The notes under the pieces were generated by a model. That model made no database searches. It had not been told where the DNA came from and saw nothing but the letters and a program-made list of their open reading frames with translations. A program made the translations under genes and the position numbers. From Lucifuga dentata (taxonomy: Eukaryota > Chordata > Actinopteri > Ophidiiformes > Bythitidae), in the NCBI GenBank assembly GCA_014773175.1, contig VXCM01000211.1, positions 124,001-188,000 on the forward strand: a DNA stretch of 64,000 bases, written 5' to 3'. Of this stretch, positions 24,021 through 34,205 are shown in pieces (position 1 is the stretch's first letter; every line of letters starts with the position of its first letter).

Positions 24021-26218
24021 TTAAAGGACAGTGGTTGCACTGTCTACATACTGTATATTGTCATGCTTAAGGGGCACCATATTTCTAATACATAATCAGA
24101 ATATTTGTTATATGTGTAATTCAAACATTGGAACATAATTATTACCAGCCCATAAAATGCTTTATTGGTAAAAGAAAAGATTACTTCTAATACTGATAAA
24201 TGTTTCTGGGATAGAATACAAGCCGCTTGGCAGACATCTCTCCTTTACACTCAAGTTAGTCTGCCTGGCTGCTCAGAGACATTATATGGGTTGTGTCACA
24301 TCCTGTGATTATGGCATCTGCCCCTGTGTTTTGCTCTGTCACCTGATGTTTTATTTCCAGTTTTACAATTTTAAATTGTTCAGAAAATTATAGTACCATC
24401 AATAACATTACCTGCAGCAAGAACAAAAACAGCATTAATAACAACTAATATTTATTATTCATTTATTTTGTCTGGAGGGACATCTCATCCAATGAGGGCA
24501 AATAGGCAGTGACTTGGGTCACCGTAGCACCCTGCTTTGGAGAGTGGAAGCATTTTCTCCATGTAATACTGGAGAAAACGGAGCCTGAAGCCTGACAGTT
24601 CTTCTCCCACTGTTACTGCTGCACATATACCGGAGAAATCATCTTTGCTAGGTTAAGACATTATTATGGATTTTGACCATAGTCCATTTAGCAGGATGAG
24701 ACATTTTCACCTTTGTCAACCTTGACAAAAGAATGTCTGTTTCTGATATAATACTTTTATTGACATCTTCTGCTATGAGGAAAATATTGTTGGTGTCAAG
24801 ATTGTTTACTGTCAATCAAAGTGCTAAAAGTGCAGAATAATACTCATGAAAATTCAAGAAGGAATAAATATAACTGACACATTTATATGTGGTACTGTAT
24901 ATTAGTGGTAACAATATATGACTAACACTCAAATGGTAGATCCACTTAAAAAGTACTTTGCCCTCAGATCAATTCAGACAAAATTGTATCAGTGTACCTC
25001 TAGTGCTAAGCTTGAAAGTGTTTTTTTTTTTTTTTTTTTTTTTTCTGCAAGTTCAGATCCTGAAACCAAATGTCAGCACTGTAGAAACTGACATTAATTC
25101 TCTGTAAATCTGTTGACATGAGACGTTTGACTTTAGATGTACTGGAACTGCCTCACGGATTGTCATAGCAACAAGTGAAAGATATTAACCCTCAACCCTG
25201 ACACATAGTGCAGAGTGTAGCATACATAGTGTTGATGAGTTTCAACAGTGTTTTTGAAATACACTAGTGATAAATGTCACATTGTTAATATTTGTCTTTA
25301 AATCATATGTACAACATTATCAAATATATGGTGTTTTTGGAAGACTGTGTTAAAGATTAATTTATATAATCCCAGAACACAATGTGGTTAAAATGAGATG
25401 TAATTTTGTGGTTCACGCTTTACTGCTGCTCTTCCTATATTGGTCTGCTGCCTAATGCAAGGCTCTGAGGGTACTTAAGAAGCTGAAAAGACGAATGAAG
25501 AACACTGAGGTAAAGCTCACAGCTTGTCCTGTAATGCAGCGTCTCTATTTAGGCTGAAGTCGCTTTTCTATGTCAGGTGTTGAAATGCCCTTGTCACATA
25601 AAGTGGCAGAGCTCAGGACACTTAACATTCCAGTCTAGCCACTTTGGCAGATGTACAGCGTTTTTAATGACATTGTCTGCTTCCTGTCAACTCAGCTGGG
25701 GGCTCATATGAGCAAAGTCACCTGTGGAAGGACAGATGAAAATGTCTGCACTGCACCTTCAGATGCTTATCAATAAAATTTATGGCTGTACCATTTTAAT
25801 TGGCGTGTGTTCCATAATGTTCACTAAGTATTCTTTTAACAGGGCACATAGAAATTATTCCAGTGAGGTCATAATTCAGGTGCAGCTTGCTTGCTTAAAC
25901 TCTGGTCAGTTTAATTGTCAAATGCATCTGCTTCCCTCAGGCACTTGTCTCACCTCTTCACCTCTTTCTGTCATTTCTTTTTCTCTTTATTTCTCTCTTT
26001 CTGGTCATTATTCACAGCAGAGATTTTTTTTTTTTTTTTTNTTTTTTTTTTTTTTTCTCCTCCAGACAGGGAAAATGCCTGCTAGTGGAGGGCAGAAATA
26101 GGCAGGGATGATGGAAGAAGATGAGAAGGGAGTTGGTGCTGAGAATCTCCAATATAAAAGAGCTGACGCATCTGTTTCTATCTGCAGTTCTCTGCTGCAT
26201 GTATATATTTTGATATGG

Positions 26219-26252
26219 CTGCCGGTAGCCACATAACAGTGGCTACCGGCAG
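26219..26252. repeat. Perfect 14-bp hairpin, 6-nt loop
   Basis: The arm CTGCCGGTAGCCAC (26219-26232) is followed by loop ATAACA and its exact complement GTGGCTACCGGCAG (26239-26252). The arms are GC-rich in an AT-rich setting. No T-run follows, and no adjacent gene was found. Confidence 0.9.
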
Positions 26253-26441
26253 GGTACCAATGACTAAAGCATTAGGATCATGCTAAAATATTACAACTGC
26301 TTTCTAAAATAAAGTTATTAAGGAACTAGGTAATAATATGTTTCTCAGTCTCAAGGTCATAAGACAAAACTTCATACTGTCTTATGAAGGCATCAACATT
26401 GTCCATTATATCATTCTGCAGGAGTCCTTTTTTGAGACTAA

Positions 26442-27133
26442 GGCCTGTTTCACATGATAAGCATTGAGTGTTGCACTGACCTGGGTGTTCCATTATTGTG
26501 TATTGGGAGCTGAGCGGTGACTCCTAATGTCACGCTGCGCGGCACTTGGATTCCCCGTTTTGACGCAGTGCTCAAAGTTCAATCAAATTCAACTTTGACC
26601 TTTCCGATGCTGACCTTGCCAACGTGCAACCAATTAGAGAACAGCTGTATGCCACGAAAACAGAAGTGCCACAGCGATGGAGGAAACGCTCAACCTGTGT
26701 AGAGCAGTTCCCGAGTTGTACAACACAAATTTAAAATCGTATCATGATCTGGGGAAAAAGGCACTTGCTTGGCAAAATGTCAGCAGCCAGATATGGATAC
26801 CAGGTTTGAATTGATTGATTGAATTCTATGGTGACTCAACAAGGTTTCATGCACTCACATTACTGTTTTTTCGCTTTTCTTCTCCAAATGAGAAGAAGAG
26901 CCAGAGCCTTCTTTGTTGCAATGTCCATGTCGCTACCCGATTTGATCCAGAAACCCGATTGGGACCACAAAGTGTAAAGACTGCCTATGGTAACTGTCTA
27001 CATGTCATTAGCAATGAGCACTTCCTGTCAGCGCTTGGTTGAGTGTTGCTGCTCGGACTCTGCTCATGTACAAGCAGAGCACTGGATGCCAAGCTCAGCG
27101 GCAACGCTCAACGCTTGTCTTGTGAAATGGGCC
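26442..27133 (+). mobile_element. Harbinger-type element carrying a MADF remnant
   Basis: The left end is GGCCTGTTTCACATGATAAG and the right end, reverse-complemented, is GGCCCATTTCACAAGACAAG; both lead into GCRTTGAGYGTTGC. TAA is duplicated at 26439-26441 and 27134-27136. The 3-bp duplication and the encoded MADF-like fragment both point to PIF/Harbinger, whose two-gene elements encode a Myb/SANT-type or MADF DNA-binding protein. At 692 bp it has no transposase and is an internally deleted derivative. Confidence 0.75.
26677..26814 (+). pseudogene. MADF-like DNA-binding domain remnant
   Basis: A 45-codon frame (ATG 26677, stop 26812-26814) starts MEETLNLCRAVPELYN and ends near ALAWQNVSSQIWIPG. 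The spacing of V-P-E-L-Y near residue 13, S-Y-H-D near 22 and K-A-L-A-W near 30 fits the N-terminal two thirds of a MADF domain (usually 80-90 residues). The frame ends before the third helix. It sits wholly inside the Harbinger-type element and is most likely the broken accessory protein of that element. Confidence 0.5.
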
Positions 27134-27136
27134 TAA

Positions 27137-28785
27137 GGGTGTTATTTGCTAAACCAACCTTATTTGAAAGCACTGTCGCTAATAACCTGATGCTGGACGA
27201 CTGTTTAAAGACACGACCATGTGTGGGAATCAAAATAATGCGTCTCTGCTACTGATCTGAAATAATGGCTGAAGACATTATTTAGCTGCAGCGTGCACTC
27301 ATCCTGCAAGAAGAAAGGCTATATGCCAAGAAATATTAGTTAAATAATGCTGCTGTCAGCTCAGCATAAAGGTCAGGAACTGAATTAAAAAGACCCCCTG
27401 GAATTATCAAAGATCGATGTGGGAGATTGTTAGGTGTTTTTAAACTGTTAAACTCCATCTTTGACAAGATTATTGCTGTGAACACATTTTTAAAAATCCA
27501 ATATTGAATAAGTACATGATTTGCTGCTTCAACCGTAAAGCATTGGTTTGGTCCTGCAGTAATCTGCAACATGCTGCATGACAAATAAAAATATTGTCAC
27601 ATAGTACATATGAAAAAAACATTTTATTAATTTACATCCAAAACACAAACAGAGATTCATAGTTAATTTACCCCTGTTTCTTTAATTTTAATACAAATGT
27701 CACATTGCACCAGAAACAGATAGAAATATACAAAATGTGAGAGTACTTAAAAGTTAGTAGTGCTACAGAGATTCCTCTTAGACATTTTTCAATGTCAGTT
27801 ATTTTAGAGAGATGACATCTTTGGGACAGTCCTGAATAAACTTTAGTATAGGATGTTTTATGCTGGTTTTGATGTCAGTAAATCATCTTATTCAGTGATG
27901 CTATATGGAGCTCCCCAGAGCTTTGTTCTTGGTCCTTTTTTGCACATTATAAACGTCACAAAGGAAGACCTTATAGCAGGGCTGTTGTTTTGGACGATGT
28001 GAGACTGTGTTCTATTAAACCAGCAACTTAGTGTAGGTGCAATCTATGCTATGTTTTTCATCTCCCCCACAGTCTCATTAAATGGGTAGTGTGACAGTCC
28101 TACTTGTGCATTATGGTCAGGTATAGCTTCTCCTAGACATATTTTGTGGCAAAATAATCAAGTCCTGAAGTGTCTTACAGCAGCAATTGAGGGTAGGGAA
28201 GCAGAAATTAATTTGTTGGCTGACAGGGAGGAAGATATTGCAGTTGGTTTTGTCTGAGGAGGAGAAAAACTATCCCTGTGTTCATAATTCATTGCAGTCT
28301 AATCAGTACTTTCTGTACATTATTCACCCAAGTAGTGATTTGTAATTTTATCAATGATTTCACTAATTATATTGACTGGTCATGTTTGATTCTATTATTT
28401 TATTTCACTGTGCAGGTTCTACTTTTCGTTGATTGGTTTTGGAGGACATTTGTGTTTCTGTTCATAGAGCTACTCTATAAGATTATTTATCATTTTCACA
28501 TGCAGTGCCAGATACTGATGAACTGCTGGGGTCCACTTCAATGGAACATTTGTGAGGCTTCCTCACAGTGATGTGAGAAATCTTCTTATTCAAAAATTGA
28601 GAAATTAAGAGTATCCCTTCATTCTTACTTATACTGTTATTCATAGGAAATCCTAATCTTGCATTTAGGATATTATTCAATAAATTACTAACTCGTGGTC
28701 CAAGGTACAATCAGCTCACATATTTTCAATGTCAGAAGTACCGCTTACAGCATTCTGGCTCCACACAGTGCTTTTTTAATCATGC
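27137..28785. other. Intergenic, no feature recognised
   Basis: AT-rich sequence without supported exons. A 97-codon hydrophobic frame at 28278-28571 reflects T-rich composition rather than a gene. Confidence 0.4.
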
Positions 28786-28789
28786 CGCA

Positions 28790-29090
28790 GGTAAAGTTCT
28801 CACTCTCTAAAGCAGAGACCTGGTGTTCGATCCCTGGGGTTCGATCCCCCAGTAGCAATTCCTCCAGCTTGGTCATGGGTGCCATCTCAGTAGAATGGGG
28901 GGGTGAAGGGCAGGAATAGGGGTGGTAGCGGGAATGTCCCACACGTTAGGCACGCACTCCCGGTGGAACTCCCACTAATGTGTTGGGAGTGCATGTTACT
29001 GACTTCACCTCTCCTCAAATAGAAAGTGGAGTTAGCACTGACAGGGATTTCTAGAGTGCAGGGAATTGGGCATACCAAAATGACGAGAAA
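28790..29090 (+). mobile_element. tRNA-derived SINE
   Basis: Two adjacent B-box-like words (GTTCGATCCC) occur at about 28827 and 28840, embedded in CAGAGACCTGG...GGTTCGATCCCCCAG. They are followed by a body with CAATTCCTCCAGCTTGGTCA and GGTGGAACTCCCACTA, ending in a purine-rich tail. The arrangement fits a tRNA-headed SINE about 300 bp long. Exact ends are not fixed. Confidence 0.5.
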
Positions 29091-29766
29091 AAAGGGGGGA
29101 AAATGTATATATTTTTTAAATGATATGATGGTCCAGTCATTCCTAAAGACACCCAAATCTCAACAGTTTTGAACTGATAATAAAAGTGCTTTACAAAAGC
29201 AATACTAATCATGAAACAACCACATTTATATAGGACTTTTTTTTTTTTTTTTAAACAGAGCTTTGCAAAAAGACAGTCAGATCATGTCAGCCTCAAGTGA
29301 TACATCTGCCTCAAGCATGCAAGGATAATCTCTAAAACAGAAAAAAAAAAAGTAAGATGCCTTGGGAAGGATCACACAAGACAGAAAGGCCCTATAGGTC
29401 TTGGTTGGCACCTAGTGGACAGCAAGATCAGTGACATAAATAAAACATGGAAAAATATGCAATAAGAACAACAACCTAAAGGCCCAGGTCAGAGTCTAAG
29501 TGGTACAGCAGAAGTACACAAGTAGAATCAGTACAGAAGTACACAAGTACAGTGAGGCCCCATTTACTGTATATGACAGCCAGGAACACAGGGCTGTCAC
29601 ACTAATGATAACATATGACTAAAAGTTGCACCGAGCAAGTATACAAAAAATACAAAACAATATTAGAAATCCCACAGTAAAAGCCTAAAAGATGAAATAA
29701 CAGAAAACAGAAATAAAATAATACAGGAATATACAAGTAAGATATGCAATACATGAATTGAAGTTT

Positions 29767-30323
29767 GAGGACCATACCAGTGGTTTTGCGTATTTGAGCC
29801 AGCATACCCGTTACGTTACTGCAAACCATTTTCCAAAACATAAAACCAGATTTTTTGTTATTTTACCAAATCCCCCAATCTTTCAAAGTCAAATGTTTAG
29901 GTGATACACCCAATTTAAAATTCAATGTTTCACCTGCTATCACTTGTGCATGAATGTAGAAGATCATTGCAGTTTCTCTGTAAAAGTCGTTTTCACCTGG
30001 GATTATATTCCCTGATGAAGAAATCCATTTTTTTTCTGTGTTGCTCCATGTTGGATTTGTTAAATTAAGTATAAAAAAAACCAAGAATGACATGGTTTGC
30101 TTTGATGGATTACCCATCTCAATCGTATTTCAATTCTCGACAAGTTAATTTTTATACTGTACAGCAATGAAATGAAGCCAGTGGCTGCCTGGAAAGTCGG
30201 AAAAACAATTTGAAAATGTACCGCTCCAGTAGTACATTTTGGAAAATGGTTGGTAGTGATGTAACCTTTATGCAGTTAGTACTTTTTAGCCTCAAACATG
30301 AAAAAATTACAGGCATGGTCCTT
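29767..30323. mobile_element. TTAA-family MITE, copy D
   Basis: The left end AGGACCATACCAGTGGTTTT and the right end, reverse-complemented, AGGACCATGCCTGTAATTTT, are inverted repeats over about 90 bp, again including CCATTTTCCAAAACATA. The flanking tetramers have decayed to TTTG and TTTA. It is the best preserved copy for reconstructing the family ends. Confidence 0.6.
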
Positions 30324-32398
30324 TATTTATAGACTTAAGTCGTTTTTTCATTTGATGTATCTCAATGAACATTAAGTTGACTCTGTGTGTGTGTGTGTGA
30401 GAGAGAGAGAGATCCCCAGTGATCATAGTTCTTCTCTACACCCTTGTGTTCCTGTTGTTGCAATAAACTTGACAAATGGTTGATTTTTTTTTAAAGAGAA
30501 GCAATTTTTTTTTTGTCCAAGATTAAAATAAGATCTCTCACTTCTCAGCTCAGTGATTTTTGCTGATTTCTTCTCATTCTCCTTTTCTCTCTCTTGTTTC
30601 CACCCTAAGGAGAATGAGCCCAACAATGCTTTGTGATATAGAAACAAATTAATATTCCAAACCTGCAAAAGACAATCTACCGATCTCTTGTCATTTTCAG
30701 GTGTTTTTTAAAAAGTTTTTGTATCTACCACTGAATTGCTCGCTGCCTGCAGCATCTCATGTTTATCACTTAATGGAAAAGTCACACTACTAAAAGTCAC
30801 ATTATGCCACTGAAGGAGCATAATGATGAAAATATCTTTAGCTTGCTCAGGATTTAGCACTGCCTTTTGTTGGAACAGAAATAACACTCATACATGGTGT
30901 AGTTTTTCACAATTTAACGCTGTGATTTAACACTATGAGAAAATTCAAAAGTCTTCTGTCAAGTAATAGCTCCTTACCTCTCTTTGCCTTTTCAGAGTTT
31001 CACTTTTCTTGTCAAAATGTGCCAGTCATACCTCATAAAGCTGAGCATTGTGCAGAGTATAATTAGAAATTTTACCCACAGAATTTTAAAGCTGCACAAG
31101 TTTTTACTCCTCATAACCAGATTAGAGAAACAAATTAGGAGGGTTGTACTGCTCAAATTAAAGATGCAGAGAGAGAAGTTATAAAGGAAGATATGTACAA
31201 AAAGTGTGATTTGACAAGTTATTCAATATGTTTGGAGATGTGCTGGTGTTCTCATGTCTCAATATTTACTCATATCAGGTGTGTTGTCATTGAACTCTCA
31301 CCAGATTTTGGCTTAAGAGAATCTAGGTTTAGAAAACCTGAAATATCCAGTCAGTGCATGAGACCAAATGATGCAGAAACAATACAGGGTCTTAACATTT
31401 TATAACCTTATGTCCATGTACGGTGAGGCTCAGTGCTTCAATTCATGTAGTACATCAGCTAAATGGTGCATGGGAGCTTGACTAAATGAAGGAAGCGTAC
31501 AGTCAAAATGGTGCCACAGGGTCCACTCACCTTTTCAAGCAGCTTTTAGAACTTGGCATGTCTTGAATGTGGGAGAAAGTCATTAAGAATTAGGATGACC
31601 TTGTCTGCAGCCATTGTGAACAGGTTTCTGATACATTTGCTAGACATAGGACTGTAAATTAAAAAAGAAAACAGGTAAATGTGTGATCATTTCATTTATC
31701 AAAAATGTCTACTTTTCATATAATTAAATGCAAAACTGCCCAAATTTTGGTGTTTGTTGATAATCCCTTGTGTTATTTGTGGGAAAATGCTTACTAGAAA
31801 TGTGAAAAATGACTCTAGGTTTAAGGCGACTAAAACTTTTGATCAGCAAGGTGATTAAACCTTGTGATTTTATACTCACTACTATTATCAACAGCTAAAT
31901 GTTTTATCCTATTGCAAGCTCATGCATAATTTATTAAGCTATATGTTATGTTCTGATGCAAAACTGATAGTTTTGTCATAATGCAAATGCTAAAGCACTT
32001 GTGTGCTCTGTCCAAGAACAGTTGTTTGAACTTTTTTTAATAGAATTTGTTTCCACCACTTGTTTATGCATCATAAATCTGTAGCCCACAGACCATATGT
32101 CCTTAGTCACTAAATTTGGTGGTTATGCTTTAAATCACACCCACCATTCAGCCTTCCAAAATTACACATCTAGATGGAGGCACAAAACCAAGTGATGTAA
32201 AGTTTCAGCCAAAATCCTCTAACCTCTATGATGAAGAATTAATAATTTCTGCTGTGGTCCCATGCTTGGTTTTTTACAGTATGCCTAAAGTTTGAGCCAT
32301 AAAAACTTCATATATTATGCATCTTTGGAATCCAGCCCACATAAAGCTGAAAGAATACAGCATCAACATTTAGTTCTCAAGCAGAGAAACTTGAGTTC
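30324..32398. other. Intergenic, no feature recognised
   Basis: It holds a short GT/GA run at about 30386-30411. No exon is supported. Confidence 0.4.
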
Positions 32399-32618
32399 CA
32401 AAGCATATCAGTATAGCATATCAGTATAATGTATCAACATAGCGTACAGCATAGTATATTAGTATAGCGTGCAGCATATAATACAGCATAGCATATCAAC
32501 ATAACAGATCAGCATAATGCAACAGCATAGCACATCAGCATAGCTCACAGTATAGCAATCAGCATAGTGTACAGCATAGCGTATCAACATGGCGTACAGA
32601 ACAGTGTATCAGCATAAC
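32399..32618. repeat. Degenerate minisatellite, left part
   Basis: Irregular tandem units of about 11-13 bases of the type CAGCATAGCGTAT / CAACATAGCGTAC. The array resumes at 33947 after an inserted element, so both parts were once one array. Confidence 0.85.
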
Positions 32619-33946
32619 CAGAGTCGTTTGTTCCCATTGGGCAGTATGCGTGGCTGCATAGGGCCCCCAAGCCACCAGGGGGCCCCCACACAGTGTTTCT
32701 ATTTATTTTTTTTATTTTTTGAGGAGGTGAGCACTATGACAGGAAAGAAGGCATGGATGTGCACCCCATGAATGCAAGACAGTTTAGGCTGTCACCGGGG
32801 GTCCCCTTGTGGAGAGAAGAATGGCGTTAGCTGGCAGCTACCTTTGGCAGGCTGCCAAATATTGATGTTGAATCAATCAGATTGTCGATGTGGAAGGATG
32901 AGGCATTTGTATCCCTCCGATCCGAAAAAAGAAAGGCCAAAAAAGCCAAAGAGGAAAAACTGGCCCATAATATCAGTAAGAACTTATCATCATTAATTTA
33001 ACCCCTTTTCCTTAAAAAGGTCATTTGTTTTTGGTGTTGCATTTAGTACTGAAAATGAAAAAAAAAGTTTTGTCATTTGCAAATTAGGTAGTTTGGCAGC
33101 GCAGAGCTGCCACCGTGACCAAACAAACAAAAAAAAAAAACCCACTTTAACTTATAAGGAGCAAATTAAATCATTATAACCAGATTTTTTTTCCTCATTT
33201 GAACTGAAAGTATATTATAACCAGAAATGTTTCTCACTATAAGGCTATAATGAGTTCTCTCGTTATAAAGAGATACAAAATTAACTCATTTTAATTACAT
33301 GTTTGTCATTGTAATGAGATAAAACATAATGCTGTTAAAACGAGAAATGTTTTATAGATTAACAATGTATGAAAATTTCTTGTAAAAATGAGAAACATTT
33401 CTCCTTCCATGATAACATAATTGTAGAGAAAAAAAGTGCTAACCTGCTGTGGAGGAAGGCGGCACGTGGCCCAGCGGCATTACCATGGCTCATCTCCTTA
33501 TAACAGACATTAACAACAACCCTACATCATGTTATAGCTAAAGAGAAATGTTTCTTGTTTTAATGAGATAATTTTATATCTGCTTGAAATGAGATAACTT
33601 CGTATCTTGTTATAATGGGATAATTTTCTCTTTATAACGAGAAAGTGGCATTTTTTGTTGCTGTCACAGTGGGAGTTCTCCACTTCTGTAAGTACTAGCT
33701 AGGTCTGAGGTTCTGCTCACATTGTGTGACCTCATCTGCATAGTTTACCTTGTTTAATGATAATACAAATAAAATTAAAGCTTTATTAATAATTAAGTAT
33801 GCCTTGTCATTCATTCTCATTCAGCTATATTGAAATATGCCCCAGGGTCTCGTGGCCATAGTTAGTGGATCATCTTGTTTGAGTTGGGGGGGGGGCCCCA
33901 GTGTAAGATGTTGCACAGGGCCCCAAGATATTAAGAGACGGCCCTG
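32619..33946. mobile_element. hAT element inserted in the minisatellite
   Basis: The left end is CAGAGTCGTTTGTTCCCATT and the right end, reverse-complemented, is CAGGGCCGTCTCTTAATATC; both lead into GGGGCCC-rich sequence. The flanking 8-mers are AGCATAAC (32611-32618) and AGCATAGC (33947-33954), 7 of 8 matching, with the difference explained by later change. A short Lys/Glu-rich frame at about 32910-33000 (SEKRKAKKAKEEKL) recalls the basic N-terminus of hAT transposases, but no transposase core is present. The interior holds degenerate TTATAACGAGA words in both orientations. Confidence 0.8.
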
Positions 33947-34205
33947 AGCATAGCCTATCAACATAGCATACAGCACAGAGTATCAGCATATCAGCATAGC
34001 ATATCAGCATAGCATACAGCATGGCGTATCAGCATACAGCATAGCATATGAGCATAGCATACAGCATAACGTATCAACATAGTGTACAGCATAGCATATC
34101 AGCGTACAAACAGCATAGCGTATCAGCATAGTGAACAGCATAGCATATCAGTGTACAGCATAGCGTATCAGCATACAGCATAGCATAGCATATCAGCATA
34201 GTCTA
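33947..34205. repeat. Degenerate minisatellite, right part
   Basis: This continues the array at 32399-32618, with units such as AGCATAGCATATC and AGCATAGCGTATC alternating with AGCATACAGC. Confidence 0.85.

Larger units (their letters stand above)
22311..26438. other. Intergenic, repeats and a hairpin
   Basis: No gene is supported. It contains a SINE-like repeat at 23158-23340, a TC microsatellite, poly-T runs (about 25021-25044, and one with an N at 26041) and a perfect inverted repeat at 26219-26252. Confidence 0.45.

Noticed and set aside
23816..24070. Frames rich in Arg-Glu or Ser-Leu repeats
   Set aside because: They are translations of the TC microsatellite at 23961-24020.
32399..34205. 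CRISPR-like array because of regular short repeats
   Set aside because: Units are degenerate, contiguous and lack unique spacers; the context is a vertebrate genome. It is a minisatellite.
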